From DATAQC01 sp051005135 (lineage in GTDB: Bacteria > Actinomycetota > Acidimicrobiia > Acidimicrobiales > AC-14): a stretch of DNA of 27,850 nucleotides. Shown here in pieces: positions 1-7,679 of the stretch (position 1 is its first letter; each line of letters starts with the position of its first letter). The notes under the pieces were generated by a model. That model was not told the DNA's origin. It worked only from the letters and a program-made list of their open reading frames with translations, and did no database searches. The translations under genes and the position numbers were made by a program. The stretch covers positions 1-27,850 of the forward strand of contig JBPCJQ010000048.1 in assembly GCA_051005135.1 (NCBI GenBank), in the 5' to 3' direction.

Positions 1-765
1 ACCGACTCCGTGGTGACCTGGGAGGAGACCCGGGTCAACGGGCCCGATTCGTTGGCGGCGCGGGTCAGCCGCAAGCTGCGCGGAGAGGAAGCGTTGATCA
101 CCGAGTACTCGGGCGTCCGCCTGCGCATGGACCTCGATCGGGTGCCGCTGTGGCGAGGTGACCGCGTCGGCCTCAGCCAGCTCTGGAGCGACTACAGCCA
201 GTACCTGTACCTCCCGCGGCTGCGCAACTCCGGCTGCCTGCTCGGCGCGGTTCGGTCCGGAGTCGCGCTGCTGACGTGGAACCCGGACTCGTTCGCCTAC
301 GCCAGTGCCTTCGACGCCGACACGGGCCGATACTCCGGCCTCGTCGGCGGTCAGCAGGCCTCGGTGGTCCTCGACGCGACGTCGGTACTGGTAAAGCCAG
401 ACGTCGCATCCAGGCAGATGGAGGAGGATGCCCATCGAGGCGGTACCGGCATGACAACGGCAAGTGGCATCGGCAGGGAGCGAACGTCGAGTGCCTTGTT
501 GGCCAGCGAGACGGATGCGTCTGCGCCGCCGCGTCGTCCCACCCGCTTCTATGGCCGGGTCTCCCTCGATCCTGTCCGGATGCTCCGGGATCTCGACGAC
601 ATCGCCGAAGCCATCGTCGCCCAGCTCGGACGCGCCGACGCCGCTGTCAAGATCTCGGTCGAGATCGATGCGTCGGCGGACGACGGGTTTCCCGACGACG
701 TTCGCCGCACCGTCAGCGAGAACGCGCGCACCCTCAAGTTCGAGATCCACGAGTTCGACGACTGA
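1..765 (+). CDS. DUF499-type ATPase, C-terminal part only (5' end outside window)
   Basis: The frame is open to the first base, so this is the 3' end of a longer gene. About 254 residues are visible. The first part (to about residue 140) looks like the end of an ATP-dependent helicase/ATPase-like protein; a low-complexity linker follows. The last 75 residues hold a compact domain starting RFYGRVSLDPVRMLRDLDDI and ending with NARTLKFEIHEFDD. From memory this tail (phenylalanine/tyrosine-G-x-V-x-L-D-P..., then VxxNARTLKF) is the usual C-terminus of DUF499 proteins, large predicted ATPases that recur in defence islands beside DUF1156 DNA methylases. The ATPase motifs would lie upstream and are not visible. 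A toxin-antitoxin pair follows 160 bases downstream, which fits an accessory/defence region. Family assignment is by recall of the tail only; function is inferred. Confidence 0.6.
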   Translation, partial: TDSVVTWEETRVNGPDSLAARVSRKLRGEEALITEYSGVRLRMDLDRVPLWRGDRVGLSQLWSDYSQYLYLPRLRNSGCLLGAVRSGVALLTWNPDSFAYASAFDADTGRYSGLVGGQQASVVLDATSVLVKPDVASRQMEEDAHRGGTGMTTASGIGRERTSSALLASETDASAPPRRPTRFYGRVSLDPVRMLRDLDDIAEAIVAQLGRADAAVKISVEIDASADDGFPDDVRRTVSENARTLKFEIHEFDD

Positions 766-929
766 TTCGAATCAATCGGGACGCCCTCCCTGGCCTCGGC
801 TACTGGCGCGCTTCACGGCGGCGAAAAACTCGACGAGCCGTGTCACGAGCGCTCCATGCCGGTGCACGCGCATCCCTCGTCAAACCAAACGGCGGTCAGC
901 CACTGGGTTTCGCGATACGATATTCGGAC

Positions 930-1209
930 GTGGAGATCTACGCCTCGGCTCGCAGGCACGGCGTCGGCGACCTCGTCATGCGTCATGCGTCATGCGTCAT
1001 GCGTCATGCGTCATGCAGTGGAGCACGCACTGGCAGTCGGTGAGCAGGATGACGGCAAAGTGCTGTATCTGGGGCCAAGCCGAGCCGGGAACCTGCTGGA
1101 GGTCGTGTCGGTGCAACGAGGCAACGGGACCGAGGTCGTGATCCACGCCATGGGCATGCGTCGCATCTACGAGACTTTCCTGACGGAGAGGGGAGATACA
1201 GATGGTTGA
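930..1209 (+). pseudogene. small toxin of a toxin/RHH-antitoxin pair, frame broken by a 7-bp repeat tract
   Basis: Two frames together make one small toxin-like protein. Frame 1 starts at GTG 930 and reads VEIYASARRHGVGDLVMRHA. Frame 2 (shifted +1) resumes after the repeat with HAVEHALAVGEQDDGKVLY, then LGPSRAGNLLEVVSV and VIHAMGMRRIYETFL. This order (ARRHGV..., MRHAVEHAL, LGPxRxGxLLEVV, VIHAMxMR) matches short actinobacterial toxins paired with RHH antitoxins. The two halves are separated by six tandem GTCATGC copies (975-1016). Two copies would encode VMRHAVEHAL without interruption; six copies add 28 bases and shift the frame. The end overlaps the antitoxin start by 8 bases. A TACGAT element at 916-921 ends 8 bases before GTG 930, so the start may be leaderless. 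Either a decayed toxin or one switched by repeat slippage; toxin activity itself is inferred. Confidence 0.6.
975..1016 (+). repeat. six perfect tandem copies of the heptamer GTCATGC
   Basis: Bases 975-1016 are six exact copies of GTCATGC, followed by AGTGGAGCAC. The tract lies inside the toxin gene. Copy numbers of 2, 5 or 8 keep the two toxin halves in one frame; six does not. A seven-base unit changes frame with each gain or loss, the usual layout of slipped-strand phase variation. Confidence 0.95.
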
Positions 1210-1480
1210 CAAGAGGTCCTACGGGCGATCGGCGACGGGACTCGAGCTCACGGCTGACGTGCTGGAGAAGATGGCCGACGAGGCAGAAGATGGTCTGGAC
1301 GTCACCAAGCTGCGCCGCCGGCCGGGGCGACCGGCAATGGGATCCGGGCCCGCCGATACCCTTCCTGTGCGGCTCGATCCCGAGCTGCGAAAAGCACTCG
1401 ACGATCGAGCAGCCGCGGAGCGCGCCACCATCTCCGACGTGGTGCGCGAAGCGCTCCGTCGCTATCTCGAGGTGGGCTGA
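1202..1480 (+). CDS. ribbon-helix-helix (CopG-like) antitoxin
   Basis: A 92-residue protein. The N-terminal half (TGLELTADVLEKMADEAEDG) is a partner-binding type segment; a basic GRPAMGSGPADTLPVRLDP linker leads into a C-terminal ribbon-helix-helix: strand TLPVRLDPEL, helix RKALDDRAAAE, turn and helix ISDVVREALRRYLEVG. Such proteins dimerise, bind their own operator and neutralise the toxin encoded next door. The ATG at 1202 lies inside the end of the toxin frame (8-base overlap) and is preceded by a good purine-rich ribosome site (GGAGAGGGGAG around 1185-1195). The antitoxin can therefore be made even while the toxin frame is broken. The DNA-binding class is clear; regulation of its own promoter is inferred from the family. 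Confidence 0.85.
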   Translation: MVDKRSYGRSATGLELTADVLEKMADEAEDGLDVTKLRRRPGRPAMGSGPADTLPVRLDPELRKALDDRAAAERATISDVVREALRRYLEVG

Positions 1481-1735
1481 TCTCTGTGCCCGCTCGATGA
1501 ACCCGGGGCGGCGTAGTCGTCGTCGCCCAGGTCGGGTACCCGCCTGGCGGTGCCCGTGACGGGACATCCCTGGCTATCTCCCGGTACCAACCCGAATCCC
1601 AGTGGACCCAGCCCTCCGCGCGCCGCGGAGGTGAAGGCGGTGGCGCCGGCGACAGGTCAGGCCGGTCGAAGTCGCCCGACTGCTTCGGCCGCGGTGCCTT
1701 GTCGGGGCCGGTGCCGACACTCTCCGACCGGGGTA
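1481..1735. other. intergenic stretch with a possible decayed glycosyltransferase fragment
   Basis: No intact gene is visible in these 255 bases between convergent genes. On the minus strand, bases 1561-1621 read GWVHWDSGWYREIARD, which resembles the WDxGWYxxIA signature near the N-terminus of PIG-V-like or related mannosyltransferases, but the sequence on either side is not protein-like. It may be the relic of a gene once downstream of the PAP2/flippase fusion gene, or chance. Confidence 0.3.
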
Positions 1736-4225
1736 CTAGAGGATCCCGGCGCGCCGGAGGGACCGGAAGGCGACGACGCCTGGCAGTACCGGTAGCCAGT
1801 AGGTGACAAGGCGGTAAACCAGCACGGTCGCCACGGCCGGGCCGGTCGCGGCGCCGGCCGCAGTCATTCCGGCCACGAGCGCGGCCTCCAGCGCACCCAG
1901 CCCGCCGGGTGTGGGCGACAGGGACGAGACTGCCGACGCGCCCAGGTAGACAGCCACCACCACGGCTACGGGCAGGCCGATACCGAAAGCGCGCGCCGAG
2001 GCAACCATGGCCAGGGCATAGCCAGCGGTCACCCCCGCAGATCCTGCGAACAAGGCAAGAACCGCGATGGGCCGCCTGGCCACCCCAGCCAGGGCGCGCC
2101 ACGTGCTCCGCAATGACGGCGCCACATGGCGGCTGAGCAGGGCGCCCCACCTGATGGCTCCGGCCAGGCTAAGAGCACCCACCACGCCGACCAGAACCGG
2201 CCAGTAATCGGGCAGCTCGGGGCCGGAGAGTCGCAGTCGGGCATGTGCTGAGCCGAGGAGAGGAACGATCATCAGCACCCCGACGAGGTGGACGACGAAC
2301 CCGGCCACGGAGCTCAACGCCACGGCCGCCACGGCTGCGGGTCTCAGTGCTCCGGACGCCTCCAGGTAGCGCACGTTGGTGCCCATGCCACCCAGGCCGG
2401 CAGGAAGTAGTCGGTTCGTGAAGGCGGCCGCCACCTGCACCGCCCACGTACGGCCCAATGCCAGGCGCCGTCCAGAGGCGCCCATCAAGGCTACCGCGGC
2501 ACAGAGATAGGTGCCCACCGAAATCAGGGCCACGCCGACCAGCCAAGGCCACCTGGCGTGGTGGAGAGCGTCGACCGTGGCACTCGCCTGGCCCACCTGA
2601 GGCAGCAGGACGTTGACAACCACCAGCGCGACGAGCAGCGGCAGCAGGTTGCGGGCGGCCACCCGGACGGGTAGCTGCATCGGGGCCACCGCGACCCCGG
2701 CCTCTGCCGCCAGTCCGGCGCGTAGTGCTCCCAGATGGCCTCGCTCACGCGCCAACTGACGGATCGGAGGCGACAGCTCCAAAGGCTGGAGGTGGTCGAG
2801 CAGGCGGGTCAGATCTTCCTTGGGGTATCGCGCCGCCACGGTTCGTGCGACGCGGGTCGGGGCCACTCGAGCGCTCAACAGGACGCAGAGCTCAGCCACG
2901 TCGCGGCGACAATCGTCGTCCCCTGCGCCCATGCGGGCGGAGCTCAAGTCGAGGAACCACAGCTTGCCCTCGACATCTACGACGACGTCCTCCAGGACAG
3001 GAGAACCGAGAGCGATCTCGCTGCGGTGCAGCCGGCTCAGCTGCTCCCAGAGCTGATCGAGCAGCCGGTCGTCGATACCACGATCGAGAACCTCAGCCAG
3101 GGAGGTACCCTCCACCCAACGTCGTACCAGCACCCCCTCGCCGCCGTCGAGTGATCGGGTGGTGATGACGCCGGGGGCCCGGATGCCCGCCCGCTCCGCG
3201 CTCAGCAGCATGTAGGCCTGATGCTCCACACGTTGGACAGGGCTGGCCGGTGCCGAGCGATCTTCCAACTCGCGAAACGCCAGGACCCGCCATGCCCTGT
3301 ACAGCCAGTCGGTCTCGGGTTGGTCGCGCCCCACTACCTTGGCGAACACGGCCGAGCCGTTGCACAGCACGACTCGAAATGCGGCCACGCCCGCTGACTT
3401 CGGGCCCGCTGACTTCGGGCCCGCTGACTTCGGGCCCGCTGACTTCGGGTCCCCGTGGGCCGAGGGCAGCGGGAGGACATCGTCGACAGCCATGCCGAGG
3501 GTGGCGACGGCATGGCGGACGGCGGCGGCGCCGGGGAGGCCCCGCGGCACGCCGAGGACGACGTGCAGCAACGAGCCAACGCCCCAGCCCACGGCCGCGC
3601 CTCCCACGACGTCGACCGGGAAATGAGCCCCGACGTAGATGCGGGCGATCCCGATGACGGCGACCACCCACCACGCCAGGCGGCGGTTCGCCCGCGACAG
3701 GTAAGGCCCAGCCACCGTGGCCAACGCCGCCGCCACCGCGACATGGGTGGCGGGAAAGGCCAATCCAGGTGTGACCGACCCGTGGAGGACGACACTCCTG
3801 AGGACGATCTCGGGCGACTCCTCGTCCACCAGGAACTGGAGGGCCTTGGCGACGCCCCAGGCTGCCACGCCGCCCACGACGAGGAACCGGGCCAACCGGC
3901 GCTGATGCCTCAGCAGGGCGACCGCGGCCAGGAAGGGGACGGCAGCGAGGGCTCCGAGCTGCATGATCCCTAGCAGCGGAGCGGCGAACGATCCGGGCAG
4001 CTGGTTGACGAGGCGAAAGGCATTGACCTCGACCACCGTGGGCGTGCCCAGGTGGGCCAGCCACGCCGCGACGACGACAATGGCGGCGGCAAGGCCAACC
4101 CTCAGCGCGTCCGCCCCATGCCGGGGAAAGCGGGAGGTTTGGCCACCACCGCTGGCTCGATACGGCGCATCCCGCCCCGCCGGGCTGGAGCCGGGATCCA
4201 GCCCCTCGACGATCCAGTCGCTCAA
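1736..4225 (-). CDS. PAP2 phosphatase - pseudokinase - LPG-synthase-type transmembrane (flippase-like) fusion protein
   Basis: An 829-residue membrane protein of three modules. Residues about 40-225 form a PAP2 lipid phosphatase: PATH (158-161) replaces the usual PSGH, and RIYVGAHFPVDVVGG keeps His201 and Asp205; the KxxxxxxRP motif is weak. Residues 259-278 are four PKSAG repeats. Residues about 280-480 are a protein-kinase-like fold with a likely ATP-site Lys296 (VFAKV) and helix-C Glu, but the catalytic HRD is replaced (IALGSPVLED, 404-413) and DFG is DLS (426-428), so phosphotransfer is doubtful. Residues about 505-829 are the multi-helix UPF0104/PF03706 region (SPTPGGLGALEAAL), as in MprF-type flippases. 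It starts at TTG 4225, whose TTGA overlaps the stop of sensor kinase 1, so translation is probably coupled. A role in lipid-phosphate turnover or transport is inferred. Confidence 0.8.
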   Translation of the reverse strand: MSDWIVEGLDPGSSPAGRDAPYRASGGGQTSRFPRHGADALRVGLAAAIVVVAAWLAHLGTPTVVEVNAFRLVNQLPGSFAAPLLGIMQLGALAAVPFLAAVALLRHQRRLARFLVVGGVAAWGVAKALQFLVDEESPEIVLRSVVLHGSVTPGLAFPATHVAVAAALATVAGPYLSRANRRLAWWVVAVIGIARIYVGAHFPVDVVGGAAVGWGVGSLLHVVLGVPRGLPGAAAVRHAVATLGMAVDDVLPLPSAHGDPKSAGPKSAGPKSAGPKSAGVAAFRVVLCNGSAVFAKVVGRDQPETDWLYRAWRVLAFRELEDRSAPASPVQRVEHQAYMLLSAERAGIRAPGVITTRSLDGGEGVLVRRWVEGTSLAEVLDRGIDDRLLDQLWEQLSRLHRSEIALGSPVLEDVVVDVEGKLWFLDLSSARMGAGDDDCRRDVAELCVLLSARVAPTRVARTVAARYPKEDLTRLLDHLQPLELSPPIRQLARERGHLGALRAGLAAEAGVAVAPMQLPVRVAARNLLPLLVALVVVNVLLPQVGQASATVDALHHARWPWLVGVALISVGTYLCAAVALMGASGRRLALGRTWAVQVAAAFTNRLLPAGLGGMGTNVRYLEASGALRPAAVAAVALSSVAGFVVHLVGVLMIVPLLGSAHARLRLSGPELPDYWPVLVGVVGALSLAGAIRWGALLSRHVAPSLRSTWRALAGVARRPIAVLALFAGSAGVTAGYALAMVASARAFGIGLPVAVVVAVYLGASAVSSLSPTPGGLGALEAALVAGMTAAGAATGPAVATVLVYRLVTYWLPVLPGVVAFRSLRRAGIL
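3391..3450 (-). repeat. four perfect 15-bp tandem repeats in a domain linker
   Basis: CCCGCTGACTTCGGG (plus strand) is repeated four times without a mismatch. On the coding (minus) strand each unit encodes PKSAG, forming a 20-residue linker between the PAP2 and kinase-like modules. Unit length is a multiple of three, so copy-number change alters linker length but not frame. Confidence 0.95.
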
Positions 4226-5619
4226 TGGCCCACCGGGTGACGAGGGACGACCAGGCGTACACGTGCACCGCCGCCGTCAGCGGTGTGCGCCTCGGCGTGC
4301 CCACCGTGGGCCTCGGCCACGGCTTTGACGATGGCTAGGCCGAGCCCCGCTCCCCCACTCCGGCGAGCCCGAGCCTTGTCGGCTCGGCGGAACCGCTCGA
4401 AGGCGTGGTCGACGAACTCAGGTGGGAAGCCCGGGCCCTTGTCGGACACCTCCACCACAGCATCAGGGCCCTCAGCCCAGGACCTCACCGTGACCGTTGT
4501 CCCCGCCGGTGCGTAACGCAAGGCGTTGTCGAGCAGGTTGTCAACGGCCCGCCGGAGCTGGTCGGCGTCGACGACGGCCTGGAGGGGTTCGCCGTCCAGA
4601 TCGGCGTGATCATGGGTAAGGGTCACTCTCGGGGGCGCCACTCGTCCAGCCGCGGCCACGGCCACCTCCAGGAGAGGCCTGAGTGCCTGGCGCACGGGCG
4701 CCACTACCAGCTCCCCTTCGTCCCGACGAGCCAGGAACAGCAGGTTCTCAGCCAGACGTGCCAGGCGCTCGACCTCATCGCGGGCCGCAGCGATGGCGGC
4801 GACCAGCTCGTCATGGCGGCGCCCGGGGCGCCCAGCCAGCTCCAGCTCCATGCGCAGCACCGCCAATGGCGTACGTAGCTCGTGACCGGCGTCGGCCACC
4901 AGGCGCCGCTCGCGGGCGAGGGCCGTCTGCAACCGGGAGAGGACATCGTTCATGGTGGCGGCCAGGGCGGCCAGCTCGTCGCGTGTGGCCGGCACCGCGA
5001 TCGAGGGCGAAGGATCGTGCTCGGAGATGTCAGCTACCTCCCGTCGCATGCGCTCGACGGGGCGCAGGGCGGCACCAGCCAGGATCCACGAACCCAGTCC
5101 GGCCCATACCACGCCAAGCCCGCCTCCGACGACCAGCAGGGCCTGGCGGACCCGGGTGACGGCATCGGTGGTGGAGGACAGCGAGGAACCGACCACCGCC
5201 ACCCAAGTGCCGTCGGGACGGGCCACGGGGGCGGCGAGCAGGCGCAGCTGATCTGCCCCGACCGTGGCGGTGAACAGCGAGGTGGCCCGCCGGGCCCGAG
5301 CCAGATTGCGGGCGCTCAGCAGCGACTCACCTCTCAATGCCTCGGAGGACTCGATCACCGAACCGTCCGGCCCAACGACCTGGGCGAGGGCCTCTCGGGG
5401 CCCGATCAGCCGGGTCGTCTGATCGTTGAAGTCCACCCCACTGTCACCGCTGTACTGATCGATGCCGGACACGAGCTGGTCGGCCCGGTTGCGCAGGCCG
5501 ACGTCGACGGAATGCAGGAGGCCGGCATGGAGCTGGCGGGTGAAGACCAGCCCCCCGACCATGACGAGCACGGTAGCCACCAGCGCAGACAGCAGGGCCA
5601 GCCGGATCCGGATCGGCAT
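4222..5619 (-). CDS. sensor histidine kinase 1 (HisKA/HATPase, OmpR-class partner)
   Basis: A 465-residue membrane sensor kinase. TM1 is residues 7-27, an extracytoplasmic sensor region of about 130 residues follows, TM2 is about 161-184, then a HAMP linker to about 235. The phosphorylated His is 246 in ADAGHELRTPLAVLR; the ATP domain has N-box VDNLLDNALRYA (359-370), G1 VSDKGPGFP, F-box AFERFRRAD and G2 GGAGLGLAIVKA. All catalytic motifs are intact. ATG 5619 was chosen because it follows the TGA of response regulator 1 by one base and begins just before TM1; the longer frame upstream would overlap the regulator. Its own stop overlaps the TTG of the PAP2 fusion gene, so regulator, kinase and fusion protein form one unit. 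The signal sensed is unknown. Confidence 0.93.
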   Translation of the reverse strand: MPIRIRLALLSALVATVLVMVGGLVFTRQLHAGLLHSVDVGLRNRADQLVSGIDQYSGDSGVDFNDQTTRLIGPREALAQVVGPDGSVIESSEALRGESLLSARNLARARRATSLFTATVGADQLRLLAAPVARPDGTWVAVVGSSLSSTTDAVTRVRQALLVVGGGLGVVWAGLGSWILAGAALRPVERMRREVADISEHDPSPSIAVPATRDELAALAATMNDVLSRLQTALARERRLVADAGHELRTPLAVLRMELELAGRPGRRHDELVAAIAAARDEVERLARLAENLLFLARRDEGELVVAPVRQALRPLLEVAVAAAGRVAPPRVTLTHDHADLDGEPLQAVVDADQLRRAVDNLLDNALRYAPAGTTVTVRSWAEGPDAVVEVSDKGPGFPPEFVDHAFERFRRADKARARRSGGAGLGLAIVKAVAEAHGGHAEAHTADGGGARVRLVVPRHPVGH

Positions 5620-5620
5620 C

Positions 5621-6289
5621 TCATTCCCGCAAGCGGTAGCCGGCGCCGCGCACGGTCTCCAGGTCTTCGCGCCCGAACGGTCGGTCGATCTTGCGGCGCA
5701 GATAACCGACGTACTGGTCGACCACGTTGGACGTCGCGTCATAGGCGAAGTCCCACACGTGCTCGATCACCCTGGTCCGGGTCAGGACCTCGCCGGGGTG
5801 GCGCATGAACAGCTCGAGGAGGGCGAACTCCTTGGGGCTCAAGTCGATAGGTGTGTCGGCCCGCGACGCGTGATGACGAGCGGGATCGAGGCGCAGGTCT
5901 CCTACCTCGAGCACTGGCGGGCGCTCCTGGGCCCCACGCCGAAGCAGGGCGCGGAGGCGGGCAGTGAGCTCGGCGAAGCTGAAGGGCTTGACCATGTAGT
6001 CGTCGGCCCCCACGTCCAGGCCACGCACTCGGTCCTCGATGCTCTCGCGGGCGGTGAGCATCAACACCGGGGCCCATCGGGAGGCCTGCCGCAGTCGTCG
6101 GCACACCTCGAACCCATCGAGGCCCGGCAGCATGACGTCGAGGATGATGGCGTCATAAGTGTTCTCGCAGGCGTACCACACCGCCTCTTCCCCGTCGCCC
6201 GTGACGTCTACGGCGTAGGACTCCTCCTCCAGCCCCCGCTTGAGCAGCGCGGCCATCCGGGGCTCGTCCTCGGCCACCAGTATCCGCAT
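5621..6289 (-). CDS. response regulator 1, OmpR/PhoB family
   Basis: A 222-residue DNA-binding response regulator. The receiver domain (1-118) has acidic pocket residues EDE (7-9), phospho-acceptor Asp51 in ILDVMLPGLDG, Thr79 in MLTARE and Lys101 in VKPFSF. A winged-helix domain follows (about 125-222), with LSPKEFALLELFMRHPGEVL, the recognition helix region TSNVVDQYVGYLRRKID, and the closing VRGAGYRLRE. ATG 6289 gives the canonical MRILVAEDEP start. It lies 44 bases downstream of the lysozyme-like gene and one base upstream of sensor kinase 1, its evident partner. The class resembles TcrA/MprA-type regulators; targets cannot be read from the window, but the downstream PAP2 fusion gene is co-transcribed. 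Confidence 0.94.
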   Translation of the reverse strand: MRILVAEDEPRMAALLKRGLEEESYAVDVTGDGEEAVWYACENTYDAIILDVMLPGLDGFEVCRRLRQASRWAPVLMLTARESIEDRVRGLDVGADDYMVKPFSFAELTARLRALLRRGAQERPPVLEVGDLRLDPARHHASRADTPIDLSPKEFALLELFMRHPGEVLTRTRVIEHVWDFAYDATSNVVDQYVGYLRRKIDRPFGREDLETVRGAGYRLRE

Positions 6290-6333
6290 TGGTGACGACG
6301 CTACGACAGCGCAGGTGTGAAGATGATGTGAGA

Positions 6334-7161
6334 TCAGGGAAGGTCCAGCTGCACCTGAGACACGACCGGCAACCGCGGTTCCCACTTCTCGGCTGACGGC
6401 GTCCAGCGGAGGCCGGCAAAGCTCACCGACGTGATGCGATAGGTGTAGGCATGGCCGACTAGCCAGCTCGCCACGACCCATCCCCGGGCCGCTGCCAAAG
6501 AGGCGCCGAGCGCCGGGGAACCGAGCTCGGATGCCACCGCGCTGGTCAACGACCCGGTGGCCGTGGGACGTGCCGGCACAGGGAACTGACAGGTCAACCC
6601 GGCGGGAGCCTCCCCGGTGAGCGCTTCGGCCAACGCACGGCCTTCGGCTTCCCACGGTACGTAGGCATCGGGAGCGGCGCTGCGCTGGACGAGCTGGGCG
6701 GCGTCGCCTACGGCCATGTCTGCCCATCCCGGCACTTGCACCAGCGCGCCATAGAAGGCGGCGGCGGCCTGGCGGGGCACGAGCAGCTTTGAGCGGCTAC
6801 CCCAGCCCTGGGAGGGGCGCTGCTGGAACAGCCCAACCGAGTCCCGGTCGCCATGGTCGAGGTTGTGGAGCTTCGACTCCTGCAAGGAGGCGACCAGGGC
6901 CACTGTGACGGCATGGTCCTGAAGGCCCTGTCGCTTGCCCACCGCAGCGATCGTGGTCGCATTGGCCGCTTGGGAGACGTCCACACGGAACCGACCCGAT
7001 GGGCCAGTGACGACGCAGGTGGGCGCTGAGCTCGTGGGTTGCTGCGCCCGCAGGAAGACCACCGCGACCGCGATCATGGCGACGACGGTCACCAGCACGG
7101 TGGCTCGCCGCTGGGTCTTGCGGACCGGGTGTCCTAGTCCGCCAAAGAGGCTGTGGGTCAA
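6334..7161 (-). CDS. exported lysozyme/transglycosylase-like protein
   Basis: A 275-residue protein with a basic N-terminus (VRKTQRR), one hydrophobic anchor or signal segment (about residues 21-37) and an extracytoplasmic domain. The segment ALVASLQESKLHNLDHG, then SVGLFQQRPSQGWGS, resembles the goose-lysozyme/SLT core ExSxxN...GLxQ, with Glu95 in the catalytic-Glu position. Actinobacterial relatives are usually annotated as hypothetical proteins (sometimes mislabelled heavy-metal transporter). Enzyme activity on peptidoglycan is inferred, not shown. The best start is TTG 7161; no ATG or GTG precedes the hydrophobic segment with a full basic region, so the exact start is uncertain. It lies 44 bases upstream of response regulator 1 and may share its transcript, and a strong hairpin (7209-7239) separates it from the gene upstream. 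Confidence 0.75.
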   Translation of the reverse strand: MTHSLFGGLGHPVRKTQRRATVLVTVVAMIAVAVVFLRAQQPTSSAPTCVVTGPSGRFRVDVSQAANATTIAAVGKRQGLQDHAVTVALVASLQESKLHNLDHGDRDSVGLFQQRPSQGWGSRSKLLVPRQAAAAFYGALVQVPGWADMAVGDAAQLVQRSAAPDAYVPWEAEGRALAEALTGEAPAGLTCQFPVPARPTATGSLTSAVASELGSPALGASLAAARGWVVASWLVGHAYTYRITSVSFAGLRWTPSAEKWEPRLPVVSQVQLDLP

Positions 7162-7208
7162 GGTGGTCGCTCGTACGGTCTACCAAGTAACGGCCTGGCC
7201 GAACTGCG

Positions 7209-7239
7209 GCGATCGCCCGGCTCTATGCCGGGCGATCGC
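7209..7239 (-). terminator. strong hairpin, probable terminator of the small secreted-protein gene
   Basis: GCGATCGCCCGGC and its exact reverse complement form a 13-bp perfect stem around a 5-base loop (TCTAT). It begins 12 bases past the stop of the secreted repeat protein gene on the minus strand. There is no following T-run, which is common in GC-rich actinobacteria. It also contains two GCGATCGC palindromes. Confidence 0.7.
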
Positions 7240-7251
7240 AGAAGGTTGGAG

Positions 7252-7578
7252 CTACTCGACGCCCTGGAACTGGTGGTCGACGTTCTGACCGTCAGGGTCG
7301 GCATGGCCACCACCGGGGACCTGAGCCTCCCCAGCGGGCTCGGCCGTGGTCGCCTCGGTCGCCGTCTCCGGGGCCTCAGTCCCGGTGGCCTCGGTCCCAG
7401 GGGCCTCGGTCCCAGGTGCCTCCACCTGGGGGGAAGGCGCGGCGGGCGCCGAAGCGGCGGGCGCCGGTGGGGCGGGCGGGGAGGTGGTCTGGGCCTGGGC
7501 AAAGCCCAGTCCCAGGGACCCGACGCCGAGGGCGACGAGGCCTGCGGCCCCTCCGGCCAGTTTGTGTTTGATGTTCAT
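7252..7578 (-). CDS. small secreted Pro/Ala/Thr/Glu-rich protein
   Basis: A 108-residue protein with a clear signal peptide: MNIKHK, hydrophobic LAGGAAGLVALGVGSLGLGF, cleavage likely after AQA (about residue 29). The mature part is low-complexity, with degenerate GTEAP/GTEAT repeats (about 56-75) and ends in a more ordered tail, GGGHADPDGQNVDHQFQGVE, which resembles short conserved tails (GxHxDPxGxxVDHxFxGxE) in other actinobacterial secreted proteins. ATG 7578 is well placed behind an AAAGGA ribosome site. It sits between sensor kinase 2 (101 bases upstream) and the lysozyme-like gene. No enzymatic motif is visible. The His/Asp-rich tail could bind metal or act as a ligand for the adjacent sensor, but that is speculation. 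Confidence 0.8.
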   Translation of the reverse strand: MNIKHKLAGGAAGLVALGVGSLGLGFAQAQTTSPPAPPAPAASAPAAPSPQVEAPGTEAPGTEATGTEAPETATEATTAEPAGEAQVPGGGHADPDGQNVDHQFQGVE

Positions 7579-7679
7579 GACTGTCCTTTCGTTAGTTGGT
7601 ACCTGACAAGGGCACTATCGAGGACGCGCCATGTGACGACCGTGTGGACGCCGTGAAAGACCCGCACATCTTGGAATGT

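Noticed and set aside
276..1043. Long plus-strand frame across the DUF499 gene and the toxin start
   Set aside because: Its first part is a shadow of the DUF499 reading frame, with Arg-rich non-protein-like sequence; only the last part, from GTG 930, is toxin-like.
3093..4304. Minus-strand 403-codon frame overlapping the PAP2 fusion gene
   Set aside because: Arg/Pro/Gly-rich with no family motif; the PAP2 and kinase-like motifs lie in the frame starting at TTG 4225.
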